Of a stretch of 64,000 bases of DNA, positions 22,101 to 32,067 are shown one piece after another. This stretch comes from Aphis gossypii (Eukaryota; Arthropoda; Insecta; Hemiptera; Aphididae). The position numbers were made by a program, and so were the translations under genes. Every line of letters starts with the position of its first letter. The first letter of the stretch is position 1. The notes under the pieces are model-generated. The model was not told where the DNA came from and ran no database searches. It saw only the letters and a program-made list of their open reading frames with translations. The stretch covers positions 43,686,351 through 43,750,350 of the forward strand of contig NC_065533.1 in the NCBI RefSeq assembly GCF_020184175.1, given 5' to 3'.

Positions 22101-23955
22101 TTATTTTTTCATTTTCCTTAAATTGTACATCTGTTGTTGAAAAGTTTATAATTGGTATGCGTGCATTACCTTGCTCATCTGTAGTTATGACACAGTTTGG
22201 AATGCAACAATTTTCTCTAACTTGTGCTTTGACATATAAATCAAGTGACTCATTATCTGACCGTACTTCAATCACACCTACGTGGTTTGGTGAAATCACT
22301 TCAGATTTTTTTGCCCACAAACTCGTCGCACGAGGAGGTAGAGTAGGAATATCCATACCAAATATATCATTACTTTTTTTATAATCTTCATATATGCGCA
22401 CAGTGTCTCTGCGTTTAACTAATACAATATGCGGCTGCTCGATGAATGGCTGGCCAATTATTAACGGAATATTTTGTGCATCATCTGGAACTATATGAAT
22501 AGGTACTTGAGATGTGGCTTGATCAACTTGGAGCTGTACAGTGGCAATTCCTAATGGCAGGAGTTTTCCATCACCATAGCCTCTCACTTCTATGTCATTC
22601 CGCAACGACTCAATCTCCAGCCCCTGATCCTCTGCATCAGTTCTTCGCATTAAACACAATTGACTCCCTGTATCTACATATGATTTGACTGGTATTTTAT
22701 TAACGAGTGCGTCAAAAAAATATTTTTCATTTACTTTATTTGGTGTTAAACTTATTAGTGATACCAATGATGAGTCTTTATTAACAGTATTTGTAGTGCA
22801 ATTGCTTACTTCATGTCCAAACTTACCACATTTTGTACATTTTGGTTTCTTAGGCTTTAAACAATATCTTGAAACATGACCATACTTAGAACAGTTGAAG
22901 CAAAGTGGTTCATCCTTATCATTCCGTGGTGGCAACTTCACAAATTTTTTTGCGTTAGTGTTACCTGTATCTTCAATTGTAGTGTTAGTATTCGAGTTAC
23001 TTGTCTTTGAACTATACCCATCAGATTTATGTGTGTACGGTGGTTTTTTAATGATTACATCATTTTTCTTGAAGTACTCGGATCGTGTATCGTTAATTTG
23101 CACAAAAGACATTAAGTCTGAGAATAAGTTGTTTTCGTCGACATGATGTCTAGCAAGTAGATAGTAGCATAAATCGCGTGATCTTAATCCTGCTGCAATC
23201 TGCTGTTTTGTTTCGCTAAATGAAAGGTGTAATTCACGACATAACCTGTGTTTATGATGAAAATAATCGGCTACTGTTTCCGAATTACCTTGAGATCTTG
23301 TCAACATTCGCTTCATACGTTCTACTACATTCAAGTTTGATCCGACAAAAGTGCCTTGGAACTGAACAACAAAATCATTCCACGTGACAAATGTTTTTCC
23401 AACATACCAATGGCTCGCGGGGCCTGTCATCTTAGAACGCGCAGTTTCCATTTTGAAAACATCTGGCCAACGGTGCAATTTTGAAACTCCCTCTATCGCC
23501 GCTAACCAGTCTTCTGCAGATTGTTTGTCACCGCGACCATCAAATTCGGGCAGTGTATTTAGAAAGTTCGGCATAACAGTGTACTCGGGTCCGTACGGTG
23601 GTGTTTTATCACGTTCCTGTAATCTCAAGTTCATGGTAAGCAAACTGTTTATCAATACCTGATTTTGGTCTATCAGCGCCTTCATCGTCGGGTCTATACC
23701 ACCGGTTGATGTTGGTACCGCGTTTGTGTTCGTTATGAAATGATTGATATAATTGTGGTCTGTATTTTGTGGGTTAGGATTTTCTCTTCCATGTTCGGCG
23801 TTCTTCCCGTCGTTATTAACCTCACCACATGGCGTCGATAATTTGTTACCTTCATTACCTTCATTATTCAGCGTGATATTTGCACCAACGTTTTGGTCGT
23901 CGTTTTTTTGTTGATCCATCTTCTTGTTCATCCCACTTCTGACTATTAACAACAC
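19168..23955 (-). CDS. Gag-Pol polyprotein of a Ty3/gypsy retrotransposon
   Basis: A single 1595-codon frame without frameshift. Order of modules: N-terminal gag; two zinc knuckles (CFNCSKYGHVSRYC and CTKCGKFGHEVSNC, about residues 355-385); aspartic protease with VDTGSQ (about 428); reverse transcriptase with FCVDYRALN (about 743) and the catalytic FMDD box (about 843); RNase H with HCDAS (about 990); integrase with an HHCC zinc finger (about 1200-1240) and D, D, E in VDHLGPF, ISDRGTAY and QCERLN (about 1270, 1327 and 1364); then a GPY/F-type module (about 1505) and a basic tail. There is no chromodomain and no env. All catalytic motifs are intact. The first Met lies in the LTR and the frame crosses the primer-site region, so M9 or M13 may be the working start. 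It would copy and integrate the element's own RNA. Confidence 0.95.
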   Translation of the reverse strand: MLLIVRSGMNKKMDQQKNDDQNVGANITLNNEGNEGNKLSTPCGEVNNDGKNAEHGRENPNPQNTDHNYINHFITNTNAVPTSTGGIDPTMKALIDQNQVLINSLLTMNLRLQERDKTPPYGPEYTVMPNFLNTLPEFDGRGDKQSAEDWLAAIEGVSKLHRWPDVFKMETARSKMTGPASHWYVGKTFVTWNDFVVQFQGTFVGSNLNVVERMKRMLTRSQGNSETVADYFHHKHRLCRELHLSFSETKQQIAAGLRSRDLCYYLLARHHVDENNLFSDLMSFVQINDTRSEYFKKNDVIIKKPPYTHKSDGYSSKTSNSNTNTTIEDTGNTNAKKFVKLPPRNDKDEPLCFNCSKYGHVSRYCLKPKKPKCTKCGKFGHEVSNCTTNTVNKDSSLVSLISLTPNKVNEKYFFDALVNKIPVKSYVDTGSQLCLMRRTDAEDQGLEIESLRNDIEVRGYGDGKLLPLGIATVQLQVDQATSQVPIHIVPDDAQNIPLIIGQPFIEQPHIVLVKRRDTVRIYEDYKKSNDIFGMDIPTLPPRATSLWAKKSEVISPNHVGVIEVRSDNESLDLYVKAQVRENCCIPNCVITTDEQGNARIPIINFSTTDVQFKENEKISKALVCTEVKNTHVEAEKNDKVSIKHGDQLTNEESQALTDLIQKYRSCFAMNMNELGMVRGTECEIITTTNDPVTFRPYRLSDTERKLVREMVEDLKKCGIISDSNSPYASPILLVKKKDGGSRFCVDYRALNKITVKDRYPLPLIDEQLDRLTGMKLYTNLDMFSGYYQLPMSKDAIEKTSFITPDGQYEFKRMPFGLANGPSVYQRMINQVLGPLRFTIAMVFMDDVLIPSRTVEEGLTNLETILKVFNEAKLTLNLKKCNFLCTKIEYLGFEISEGTISPSKRKILAVTNFPRPRDVHNVRQYLGLTGYFRRYVQQYAQITKPLTHLLHKDVTWEWTQDQEKAFEKLKQVLTNKPVLQLYDPLADTEVHCDASQLGLGAILLQKDQQALMHPVVYASRQTTTEELRYHSTELETLAVVWALQKFRTYLIGKKFKVVTDCAAVRWTFSKKNIVPRIARWWLQTMDFDFEVEHRAGDKMNHVDALSRNPNECDGMVDETEKLYVLLNTMSNEDWLTIAQRQDKKVNDIIRIVGLDEKNILTKAEKKIQDEFCAVDGKLYRRNGDKLLWVVPDKARSQITRLCHNNVGHPGSENTLERLRRHYWFPYMKRYVKGFVGSCLDCLYNKVPGGRRQGELHIIDKIGIPFHTVHVDHLGPFIKSRLNNLYLFVLIDGFTKFSILKPTKNVKSNTTAKLMEEIISTFGPMTRIISDRGTAYTGKEFEQVCKTHNIIHIRNATATPRANGQCERLNRTILSMLTTTCTTETDWDKEIGRVQWSINNALNKATKSTPFALMFGYTPRTFDGDSVQDHANIVQGSLCDLLKLRTAALTSIVEEQKKIQAYNNTGRTKAHNYSVGELVMVRRQVVGQSGESKKLALKYKGPYVIIEVLLHDRYRIQDLPEIQRTQKFYEGVVATDQMKPFDNTSYVSSDEHHEESDEEQGNVVAEMEIQERKKSTSIDRTRSGRKKRKPKYLKDYE
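23925..23944 (-). other. Candidate primer-binding site (leucine-tRNA-like)
   Basis: Just inside the 5' LTR the sense strand reads GTCAGAAGTGGGAT, which corresponds to the acceptor-stem side of the leucine-tRNA primer site TGGTGTCAGAAGTGGGAT as I recall it for mdg3/micropia elements. The leading TGGT is replaced by AATA from the LTR end. Either priming is offset or the assignment is wrong. Confidence 0.5.
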
Positions 23956-24143
23956 TTGACAATGTTGAGTTTACTTATTTAATACACATTAAAGAAACAC
24001 ATTTAAGAAGCACATTTCTGACCTTACAGTTAGGTCGTTAATCTAATACTAACTAATGACTACTGACCAGTGAAGGGTGAAGACTATTAACAGGTCCCCC
24101 TCCTCATCGATCAATACCACAAATACAGTTATCAATGTTAACA
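23945..24143 (-). repeat. 5' LTR of the Ty3/gypsy element
   Basis: 199 bp, matching the 3' LTR. It should contain the element's promoter. The first eleven bases of the long frame overlap its 3' end. Confidence 0.95.
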
Positions 24144-24148
24144 ATAGT

Positions 24149-24470
24149 ATGTACAGATTACTACTGTTAGGTATAAATTCTTTGGTATTTCAATGTTAAA
24201 CTGATCATTTGAAATCGTTATAGAAATATGTGAAAGAAGTTGCTATCCTTGAACACCAAGACGTGTCTTTGAATAGAGACAGTCCCTTTTACATGATATA
24301 CATATATTCACAGCATTAATATGTGTGGTCTCTATTATTCTCAGAGTTGAACGTGAAACGAACAAAAAAAACCTAGCAACCCCTAACATTATTCTACAAA
24401 ATTTCTTACAAAGCGTGGGTTAGGTCTCTCTCTCTCTATATATATATACATTATACATATATATTTTATG
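24149..24470. repeat. Second half of the split repeat unit
   Basis: It continues the unit interrupted by the retrotransposon: tatgtacagattactactg, ggtataaattctttggtatt, gtgtctttgaatagagacag, ctctattattctcagagttg and gttaggtctctctc. The same order occurs at 24793-25110. Confidence 0.85.
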
Positions 24471-24580
24471 TTTTTTTTTTTGTTCGATTCGCGTTCAACT
24501 CTGAGAATAATAGAGACCACACATGTTAATGCTGTACATATATGTATATCTTGTAAAAGGGATTGTCTCTATTCAAAGAC
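24265..24580. repeat. Inverted repeat, arms ~107 bp, loop ~100 bp
   Basis: The left arm 24265-24371 (gtctttgaatagagacag, tattctcagagttgaacg, gaacaaaaaaa) is repeated inverted at 24471-24580 (tttttgttcgattcgcgttc, gagaataatagagacca, gtctctattcaaagac). The second copy of the repeat unit (24793 onward) contains only one arm. Confidence 0.85.
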
Positions 24581-25110
24581 CAGAGGTCTCAAAAGTTAAA
24601 AATACGGTTCACAGGTCGTGCTCGGCCCGTAAACAGCTCTTATCCAACACTCCAAAGGACAATGACAAAATGTATTTAAACATAATATGTACATCACAAA
24701 TCGCTGTCGTCCGCACCTATATTTATCCATATATATGCATACGTATATATTCATTATACATGTTAATACTTAATATTCTTATATTATAAAATATTATGTA
24801 CAGCTTACTACTGCTAGGTATAAATTCTTTGGTATTTCAATGTTAAACTGATCATTTGAAATCGTTATAGAAATATGTGAAAGTAGTTGCTATCCTTGAA
24901 CACCAAGACGTGTCTTTGAATAGAGACAGTCCCTTTTACATGATATATATATATATATGTACTGCATTAACGAGGTGTAGTCTCTATTATTCTCAGAGTT
25001 GAACGTGAAACAAACAAAAAACACTCTAACATTATTCTACGAAAATTCTTACAAAGCGTGGATTAGGTTAGGTCTCTCTCTTCATATATATAACAAAAAA
25101 ATGTGTACCC
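24575..25110. repeat. Uninterrupted copy of the repeat unit (preserved empty site)
   Basis: This copy runs through the point where the retrotransposon inserted in the other copy: ttatattataaaatattatg is continuous at about 24778-24797, against ...aaaatagt, element, atagtatg... in the interrupted copy. It therefore shows the pre-insertion structure, allowing for divergence between copies. Confidence 0.85.
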
Positions 25111-25652
25111 ATGGCAGAAAAATCCTATATACACCTCTGCATTAGACTAACAAATAATAATTGATACTGATTAACATTAACGATACTATGATATAGGACG
25201 TTATACCTGTATGTTACATTGTAAATGTACAGCAGATTTATCTGTTATCGCTTCATATAGGTATTAAAATGTGCATGCAATAATTAAGAGTTTTTAAACT
25301 CATTAAACACCACAGGTACACAATGTATACATAATTATGTTTAAATGTATTATTATTTATTCGAGATGCTTTGGTGCCATTGATATTATTTTTGTCTCAA
25401 TAAGATTTTATAAATTGTTTTTTTTTTAAATTAAAAATAAATAAAATCAACTAGATAGTATAATTCATTTTATGTTATATAGAGTGTATATCACAATGTG
25501 TCACATTCAAGTGTAATTTTAATGTAAAATTGTTGTGTCTTCATGATACATAGTGTATGGTTTCCGCCACCTATTGTCTAGTGATTTCAAAATCAATTGA
25601 AATTATTATAGTTCGTTAATTATTATTTATTAGATATTGGCATTGGTTATAA
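25111..25652. other. AT-rich spacer
   Basis: No gene or repeat boundary recognised. Confidence 0.45.
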
Positions 25653-25660
25653 ATACTACA

Positions 25661-25784
25661 CACGGCCAACCTAGTGCGTCAAATTTTGAACGAATAAAAT
25701 CGATTTTTAATTATTATATTATATAATAGGTTAATAGAAATGTTAAAATTTCCTAATGTGGCGAAAAACCTAAGGTTGGCCCTG
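25661..25784. mobile_element. Short MITE, 124 bp, with perfect 8-bp target duplication
   Basis: The left end is CACGGCCAACCTAG; the right end, inverted, is CAGGGCCAACCTTAGG. The flanks are ATACTACA on both sides (25653-25660 and 25785-25792). CA(G)GG-type ends with an 8-bp duplication fit a hAT-mobilised MITE. No coding capacity. Confidence 0.85.
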
Positions 25785-25792
25785 ATACTACA

Positions 25793-27186
25793 CTTATAAT
25801 AAACCGGTCAGTGAGCAATTTATATGTATTTGTGTAGTATTTTTCACCAATATTTATTGGATAGGTACCTAATTTAGTACGTGTCGATGAAAAGTTATTT
25901 TGGCATTTCTTCGAAGATGATTTTGCATTTAGATTTAATAGGTAAGTACTTATATTTGGCGGTATTTGTGTATTAAGCTTACCTACATTATTTTAAAATT
26001 CACTTACCTTTTCGTATGTTGGTTTAGATTTAGTTGAACTGGACTTTTCATTGTACCTACGATCGACTCCGTTGAATATGAGCTAAATAGATGTGCAAAC
26101 AAAATAAAGTTTTAGGTATTCGCCAATCTATTGTTTTTCATCTTTTTATTTTCATAACTTTAAGTGTGCTTATATAATATTATATATAAAAATATACTTA
26201 TATATTATTATTTATCAAATATGTTTTACACTGAATATCTTTATTACATTATATTATTACCATAAATTAAGTTTCCAATCTCACGATTTGCAAAAATATT
26301 TAATTCACTGCGAAGCAGATAATAATTTTGCTCACATGTTTGATGTAAAATTAAATTTGGTGGTCATAAAATCTTAATAATATTACTCCGTGTTTTACGT
26401 ATGGAAATCAGTTCAAACAGTTATATGTAGATTAGTAACTTTTGTTGAGAAAACAAATCGCATATTGTATTTAATCCGGTAGCCAATTCCTTATTCCCAT
26501 ACTAAATTTTATCTTACAATGTCTGCTTACAAAATTCTATGATACCCAAATTATATTATCCTTCATTTTGATTAATATGGATCAATTTATCTGTGCTTAT
26601 TATACAAACAACACTTTTATAGGTATAGGCTACAATTAAACTTCTAATTACGTATGTTAAAAATAATATTAAACACACAACATAAATGTAACATAAACGT
26701 AACATAAGACATTTTTATGAATATTAAGTATTTTATAACTATTACCTATTTACCTATAAATTAAGATAGTTGGACGTGAGGATTTTTTGAGCATATTCCA
26801 TTGGATAGACTAGCTTTACAATTATTGGAAATCATATTTATTACGGACCTCGTAAGAATATTTTAGTGAATATCGTATAGTAGTCCAATAACAATTTACA
26901 ATACCATATCAATATTTTAAAAGAGATATTGTATTTAAGCTTACAAGGAAATTATTAGACATTTAGACGTGTATAATAAAATATAATATTAGAAATTTCA
27001 GAAAAAAAAAATTGGAATCTATTCTAAATTAGATTTTTTTTCGTGTCAGGCGCATAGTATAACAGTAATAATAATAATAATGGTATAAGTTATATAGTAT
27101 AAAATAAACAAATAAATAAATAAAATAACTTTAAAATAAACATTACACAATATTAATAAATAAGGTTATTGGTGGATTTATATTAT
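25793..27186. other. AT-rich spacer
   Basis: No gene seen. Tetranucleotide-like aataaataaataaat runs near 27110 may be the 3' tail of the adjacent antisense LINE fragment. Confidence 0.45.
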
Positions 27187-27332
27187 TTCTGCCCAGATGC
27201 GGGCTACGTTAATTCCTTGGCTTGTGCCTTTGTGAATGTCTTCTGGGGTACAAGTTTGTGAGCAATCTGTGCATGAGATAATGTGTTGCATTGTCTGTAC
27301 TTCTTCACATATGCACAAGGTGTCATCTAAAT
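27187..27332 (-). pseudogene. LINE 3' coding end, fragment
   Basis: The minus-strand translation contains DDTLCICEEVQTMQHIISC, then TDCSQTC and INVARIWAE before a stop. This is the Cys/His motif (C.C...QTM.H....C) found near the C-terminus of Jockey/I/R1-like non-LTR elements. The frame stops at an expected terminal position, and an aataaa-rich tail follows on the same strand. Everything upstream is missing, the usual 5'-truncated state of LINE copies. Confidence 0.7.
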
Positions 27333-28149
27333 TAGATAAAAATATAAAAATTAAAAATCCTTTTTCTTAATTCAAAACCAAAATTAGAACAGATGTAAGT
27401 ATACTTAAACATCCTTATTATGAAAGAAAATAAGTTCGCATCCAATTCCTCTATCTACGTCTTAACAAACTATAATTTCATTAATACTAAACAAATATTC
27501 ATTTTTAAACATAAAATAAAAGTTTATCTATTAAACATTTTTCATTGATTTAGTATACATATTTACTAAGTATTAAATAAATATTGAATGAACCAAACAT
27601 ATTTATTTACTAAATATCTTAAACTAATATTTGATAGGTAAATATTATTTAAATAATATTTAGTTCACAATTTTTACTAATATTTATTGAATATTAAGAC
27701 TTAAGACTTTATATTTACCTAATACCTACTATGTTTTGACGTACTGTAGATTTACTTTTAATTTAAATTATTTTTATATTACTCGACTGTACACATTTAT
27801 TTTAAAATTATTACTTTTCAATGATTAATCACAAATAGATACAAATGGTGGTCGAGTCGGCCATTGTAATGACTATAAATATTAAATAACGACATATAAA
27901 ATATTTGTCAAAAATTTGTAAAAGTATCAAGGTATACAAGGTTTATAATTATTTTTTTACATTTTTAAAATTTAAATTTTTTTTATATTTTTTTATATTT
28001 TAAACAAATTGACAATATATATTAAATGGCAGCATTGCACAGACAATCGTACGTAATCGTGTTGTTTTTAATAATCTATTGTTTGATCAAAATTGTATGG
28101 AATCGTGTTCCTAAAAAGATAAAACGTACGGAATCGTGGTTTACCGTAA
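27333..28149. other. AT-rich spacer
   Basis: No gene supported. Confidence 0.45.
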
Positions 28150-28265
28150 TTCCTATCATTGCATTCAAATTTAATACACCCTTTAATGTGACTTACTCTA
28201 TGACCGAGGTCCACACGATAGTCACTGTACAGCAGACCGTTAAATTTTTATTGAATTTACCTGAC
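28150..28265 (+). repeat. Terminal fragment of the 16390-17860 dispersed repeat family
   Basis: It shares cattcaaatttaatacaccc, tccacacg and tgtacagcagaccg with 17765-17835. The open frame at 28026-28271 overlaps it and is therefore not considered a gene. Confidence 0.65.
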
Positions 28266-29154
28266 CATTAATTTTGACAATTATTATGTTAAATTCCTTC
28301 ATTTATTAGAACCTAAATATCCTGCAAAATATGAAATAATTAACTAAGAGAATTGGTAACGGTGATTTCCTATCTTAGTCTAACACACGCGCAACATAAG
28401 AATTCAGACATGTTTTTTGTCCAACGTACCGATTGATACAGTAAAGCGATAAGTATTCTGAACACAGATTTGAATTTTTCTTCAAGTATACTTGAAAACG
28501 GCCAGTCCACATTTTTGATATTAAAATATTACTTTTTAAACAATTGATTTATAACAATTTTTTAATTACTCGTTTGTAACATAATGATTTTAGGATTTTG
28601 GTAGATAATATCAAAATATATAATAATATTATGTTATATAATTTTTTTAAATCTTAAATAAACTTATCAATTATTAAGTAAAATTATAATAAAAAAAACT
28701 AAATTATAAACTAATGGTAACAGCTTTTAGTTACCATAACTAAAATGGTAGTTTTACCATTATAAATATAAAATATCGTACACTGTTTAAAAATGTATGT
28801 AAGTGTGTAGGTAACACAAGCGCGCTCTATTAAATTAATATGTCGATGGCGTTCTCTAACCAGAATAATACATATAACACAGTAGATGGCGTGTAGTATA
28901 TCGCTTAGTAAATGTTATTCATAATTAATTATTCTTATACACGTTTGTTATTTAATACCACTGACTATTAATTATTAAACTTTAAGAAAAAGAAATATAT
29001 TTCATATCAATACCTACATCAAACATTAATATTTAAAATATTCATTGGCATTTTTTTTTTAACATATAGCTCATGTGATTTTATTGTTATAATGTATTTT
29101 ATTTATAAATGTCGTATTATTTAGTTAGTGTTAGTGTAACATTAAAAAGGTAAG
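28266..29154. other. AT-rich spacer
   Basis: Nothing recognised. Confidence 0.4.
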
Positions 29155-30185
29155 CAAGTGGGTACTAATTTACGGTACATTAGGCGTCGAGTGGGTCATT
29201 GCTATGGGTACGTTAAACTTGAATTCAATTTTATACCATATATTATGTACGAAAAACGATTCTAAGCGAAGATGGTCTGTTGGCCTATATTACCACCAAG
29301 TATATTTCGTAATATATATACATTATACATATATTTTTAAAATTATTAAAGTCATATATTTTACTATTTTTTTTTCCAAAAATGTATTATTATTTTAAGT
29401 AGTTAATAATCATAATAATATATATTTATACTGTATTGTATCAACGTATGTAACTCAAAATCTAATAACTCGTTTCTGTACATACCGCAAGACAGTAAAA
29501 ATAGATAATAAAATAAATAAATTAATGTTGCAAAAATTATAATAATCCTTGTATAGGATTTTAAAATTTTAGGTATAACAGAAATATTTTTACGAAATTT
29601 TAACTTCAAAAAATATTTATAATTTTTGAGATTTTATCACAATTCTAACTTTAGATGATAATAAAAAAATATTGAGTTTAAAAATGTTTGATATTTTTTG
29701 ATTTGGAAATTAACAAATTAAAATGAAATTTGTATTACATAATCCAGCATTTTTACCAAATTTAATTTTTATTGTTATTTATATAAAAATATTTAATTTT
29801 CTTTAAATAGCTCAAAAAAATTCAAAATATTTTGAAAATTGTACTATACATAAAATGATATGAACACTCTTGGTAATAATTCCAAATTCCAAGTTTTTGG
29901 CTTGAATCATAACAAAATAAATTAATTAATTTTATCGACAACTTGTTTAGCGCAAAAATTTATGTTTTCCTTATTTCCTTGCTAATAAAAAAAAAAAAAA
30001 AATAATGAGAATTCAATACCTTGGAAATCATTACTTGAGAAACCACTCTAAAAGTTTAAAGTTTAAATATGTTTATTGCTCCATCAGGAAATGTCACTAT
30101 GACTGACAAAAAAAAAAAATATTGTAAAATTAATGCATTCAGTGCTCAGCTCTGCTTAGAATCTGAAATTATATTATTACCAATT
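29155..30185 (-). repeat. Inverted copy of the dispersed repeat family
   Basis: The left side (29155-29290) is the reverse complement of the family end at 17727-17850 and 62545-62665, with taatttacggtacattaggc, gaattcaattttataccata and aaaaacgattctaagcgaag. The body continues to about 30185, where a segment (cactatgactgaca, aattaatgcattcagtgctc) matches 32735-32835. Non-coding. Confidence 0.7.
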
Positions 30186-31893
30186 ATGATTGATCTTTTT
30201 TAAGCTAACTATTATGTTTTTAAAAATGTTACGTTTGCTTTAAGTTATATTGTTGTACTACGATTTGTCTCCTTATAGCAATTGAATCAAGGAATGCATT
30301 TTTTTTTTAAAGGATTTAAGTTTGAACTTTTTATCATATAACGATATTATTTTGAAAGGATTTATTAAATTAATTTGTTGTGTTATACGTTAAATGTTAA
30401 GGAGTTACTTTATAATTTGCATCTAACTATAAGTGTGTATATCTTGATATTTAAATGCAAAGTAACTAATATTTAATTTATTACTATTTATTCAATAAAA
30501 GTTTAACAATTAAAATTATTTTATTTTATGGCCCGTATATAGTTGCAATTTCAATAAATATATCTGAGTTGTTTTATTTTTGTTTTTATATAAAAAAAAA
30601 AAAAACAATATAACTACTTTCAACCTCATTTTTAGATCAGGTTTAGAATCATTTTTAGATTCCGAAAAAAGCGAAAAATCCGTTTTAAAATACATTTATT
30701 TAACAACTATGTAAGGAATGAACGATTTAAAAATTATACCAAAATAAAATTCACAATACTTGAAAATTAATATTACTCAGTTATGAATAATATTTTAAAT
30801 ATTAAAAATAATTCTGCATAACTATTTTATATATAATAAAATATATAAAACATGTTGAGAATAACTGTAAAGTAATTTTATGATATAATTAAAAGAGAAC
30901 GTCACGTTATGTAAGATATATGGCATTATTATAAGCGATTCGATACATGACATTTTAATGAAATTTTGAAAATAATTACAATTTAAAATATTAGTTCAAA
31001 GTATTTTAAAAGTGTTCATTTCAGTATCAACAATGTCTATTTCGTAATAATAAATTTATATATAAACACAGTTTAGTACTAGAACAAACGAACAACCTTT
31101 TTGAAACGGCATTCACAAACGATCAAAATACATAGAGATAAACTTTATCTGTTTTGAAGCGTTTTGTTTGTTTAATATCTATTATACTTATTATACTTAT
31201 TATTATACTTATTTATAATAAACAAATGAAAACAAAAAAATTGATTCATCTATTTTCTGTTAAAAAACAAACACCTCATATAAGAGAAATTTGGATGACA
31301 TTTTGAACAGTTAAAATAAAGTAAATCACTTTACTTTTTTCCCTTCTGAATGCTATGATAAAAAATTAATTAATTCCAATTTGATATAAAAAAAGTTAAA
31401 AAATACTATAGAAAAATAGATTTAGCACCCACATGCAATTAAGATAACACTAATTTGAATATTATTAATGTATTATACCTACAAATTTTTTCAGCTGCGT
31501 TAATCTAAGGTTAAAAATAATATACATGTGATTTCTAAAAAGTTGGAACGATTGGAAATAAACCTTAGTGGCTTAGCATGGCCTAACTTATAATATTAGA
31601 AATCGAGCCATCTAAAGAATAGTTTTTTTTGTTAAGAGCAAGGCACTACGAAAACTCCAAAATAATATAACTGTAACAAATGCGGATATTTGTATGATAA
31701 TAATTATTATATATTTATCGTGATCGAAATTAATACGAATATTTTATACGAATCGCTATTATGCTCCATTATTCATATAGTAAATAAAATAAAAAAAAAA
31801 ATAGGAAGAATTTCTTATATACGTTCCTGTAAATACTTCCACACTATTCCTATTCGCATTATATATAATCGTTATAATCGTTGTTTCTTACCT
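30186..31893. other. AT-rich spacer
   Basis: No gene supported. Simple AT runs only. Confidence 0.4.
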
Positions 31894-32067
31894 TCTCCTT
31901 CCAGTGCTTCTTGGGGTGAATATCTCTCACCTCTATTTTTTGCCACCTCCATCATGAATATAAGTCCATGTTTTAGTTTCTGCAATAATCAACTATTTGC
32001 TGATGATCCAAAAAAGGTAAATGCTAATGTTTATTCTAGTGAAGACTTATATTACCAATTGCTATAA
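31894..32067 (+). pseudogene. LINE reverse-transcriptase fragment with LFADD box
   Basis: The frame reads SSASWGEYLSPLFFATSIMN, then CFSFCNNQLFADDPKKVN. This resembles the QG..LSPLLF..FINDI and (L/M)FADD(L)K motifs of Jockey/CR1-type reverse transcriptases, followed by NVYSSEDLYYQL at the place of N..ED...LQ. The glycine of QG and other residues are altered, and neighbouring domains are absent, so it is a relic. Confidence 0.6.

Larger units (their letters stand above)
18746..24148 (-). mobile_element. Complete Ty3/gypsy LTR retrotransposon with 5-bp target duplication
   Basis: The element spans 18751-24143, flanked by ATAGT on both sides (18746-18750 and 24144-24148; it could equally be read as 4 bp, ATAG, with 200-bp LTRs). 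It carries two direct 199-bp LTRs, identical when compared by eye, and one uninterrupted Gag-Pol frame on the minus strand. No env frame is present, so it is a retrotransposon and not an errantivirus. LTR identity and an intact frame indicate recent insertion. It lies within a repeat unit whose paralogue at 24575-25110 shows the uninterrupted site. The possible leucine-tRNA primer site would fit the mdg3/micropia/blastopia lineage, but this is inferred. Confidence 0.95.

Noticed and set aside
19191..23662. Several plus-strand frames opposite Gag-Pol
   Set aside because: Antisense shadows of the retrotransposon frame, without domains.
18746..24148. Endogenous retrovirus (errantivirus) reading of the LTR element
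   Set aside because: There is no env-like frame between pol and the 3' LTR, only about 180 bp of AT-rich sequence.
28026..28271. 81-codon frame
   Set aside because: Its second half is a fragment of a dispersed repeat and it has no domain.
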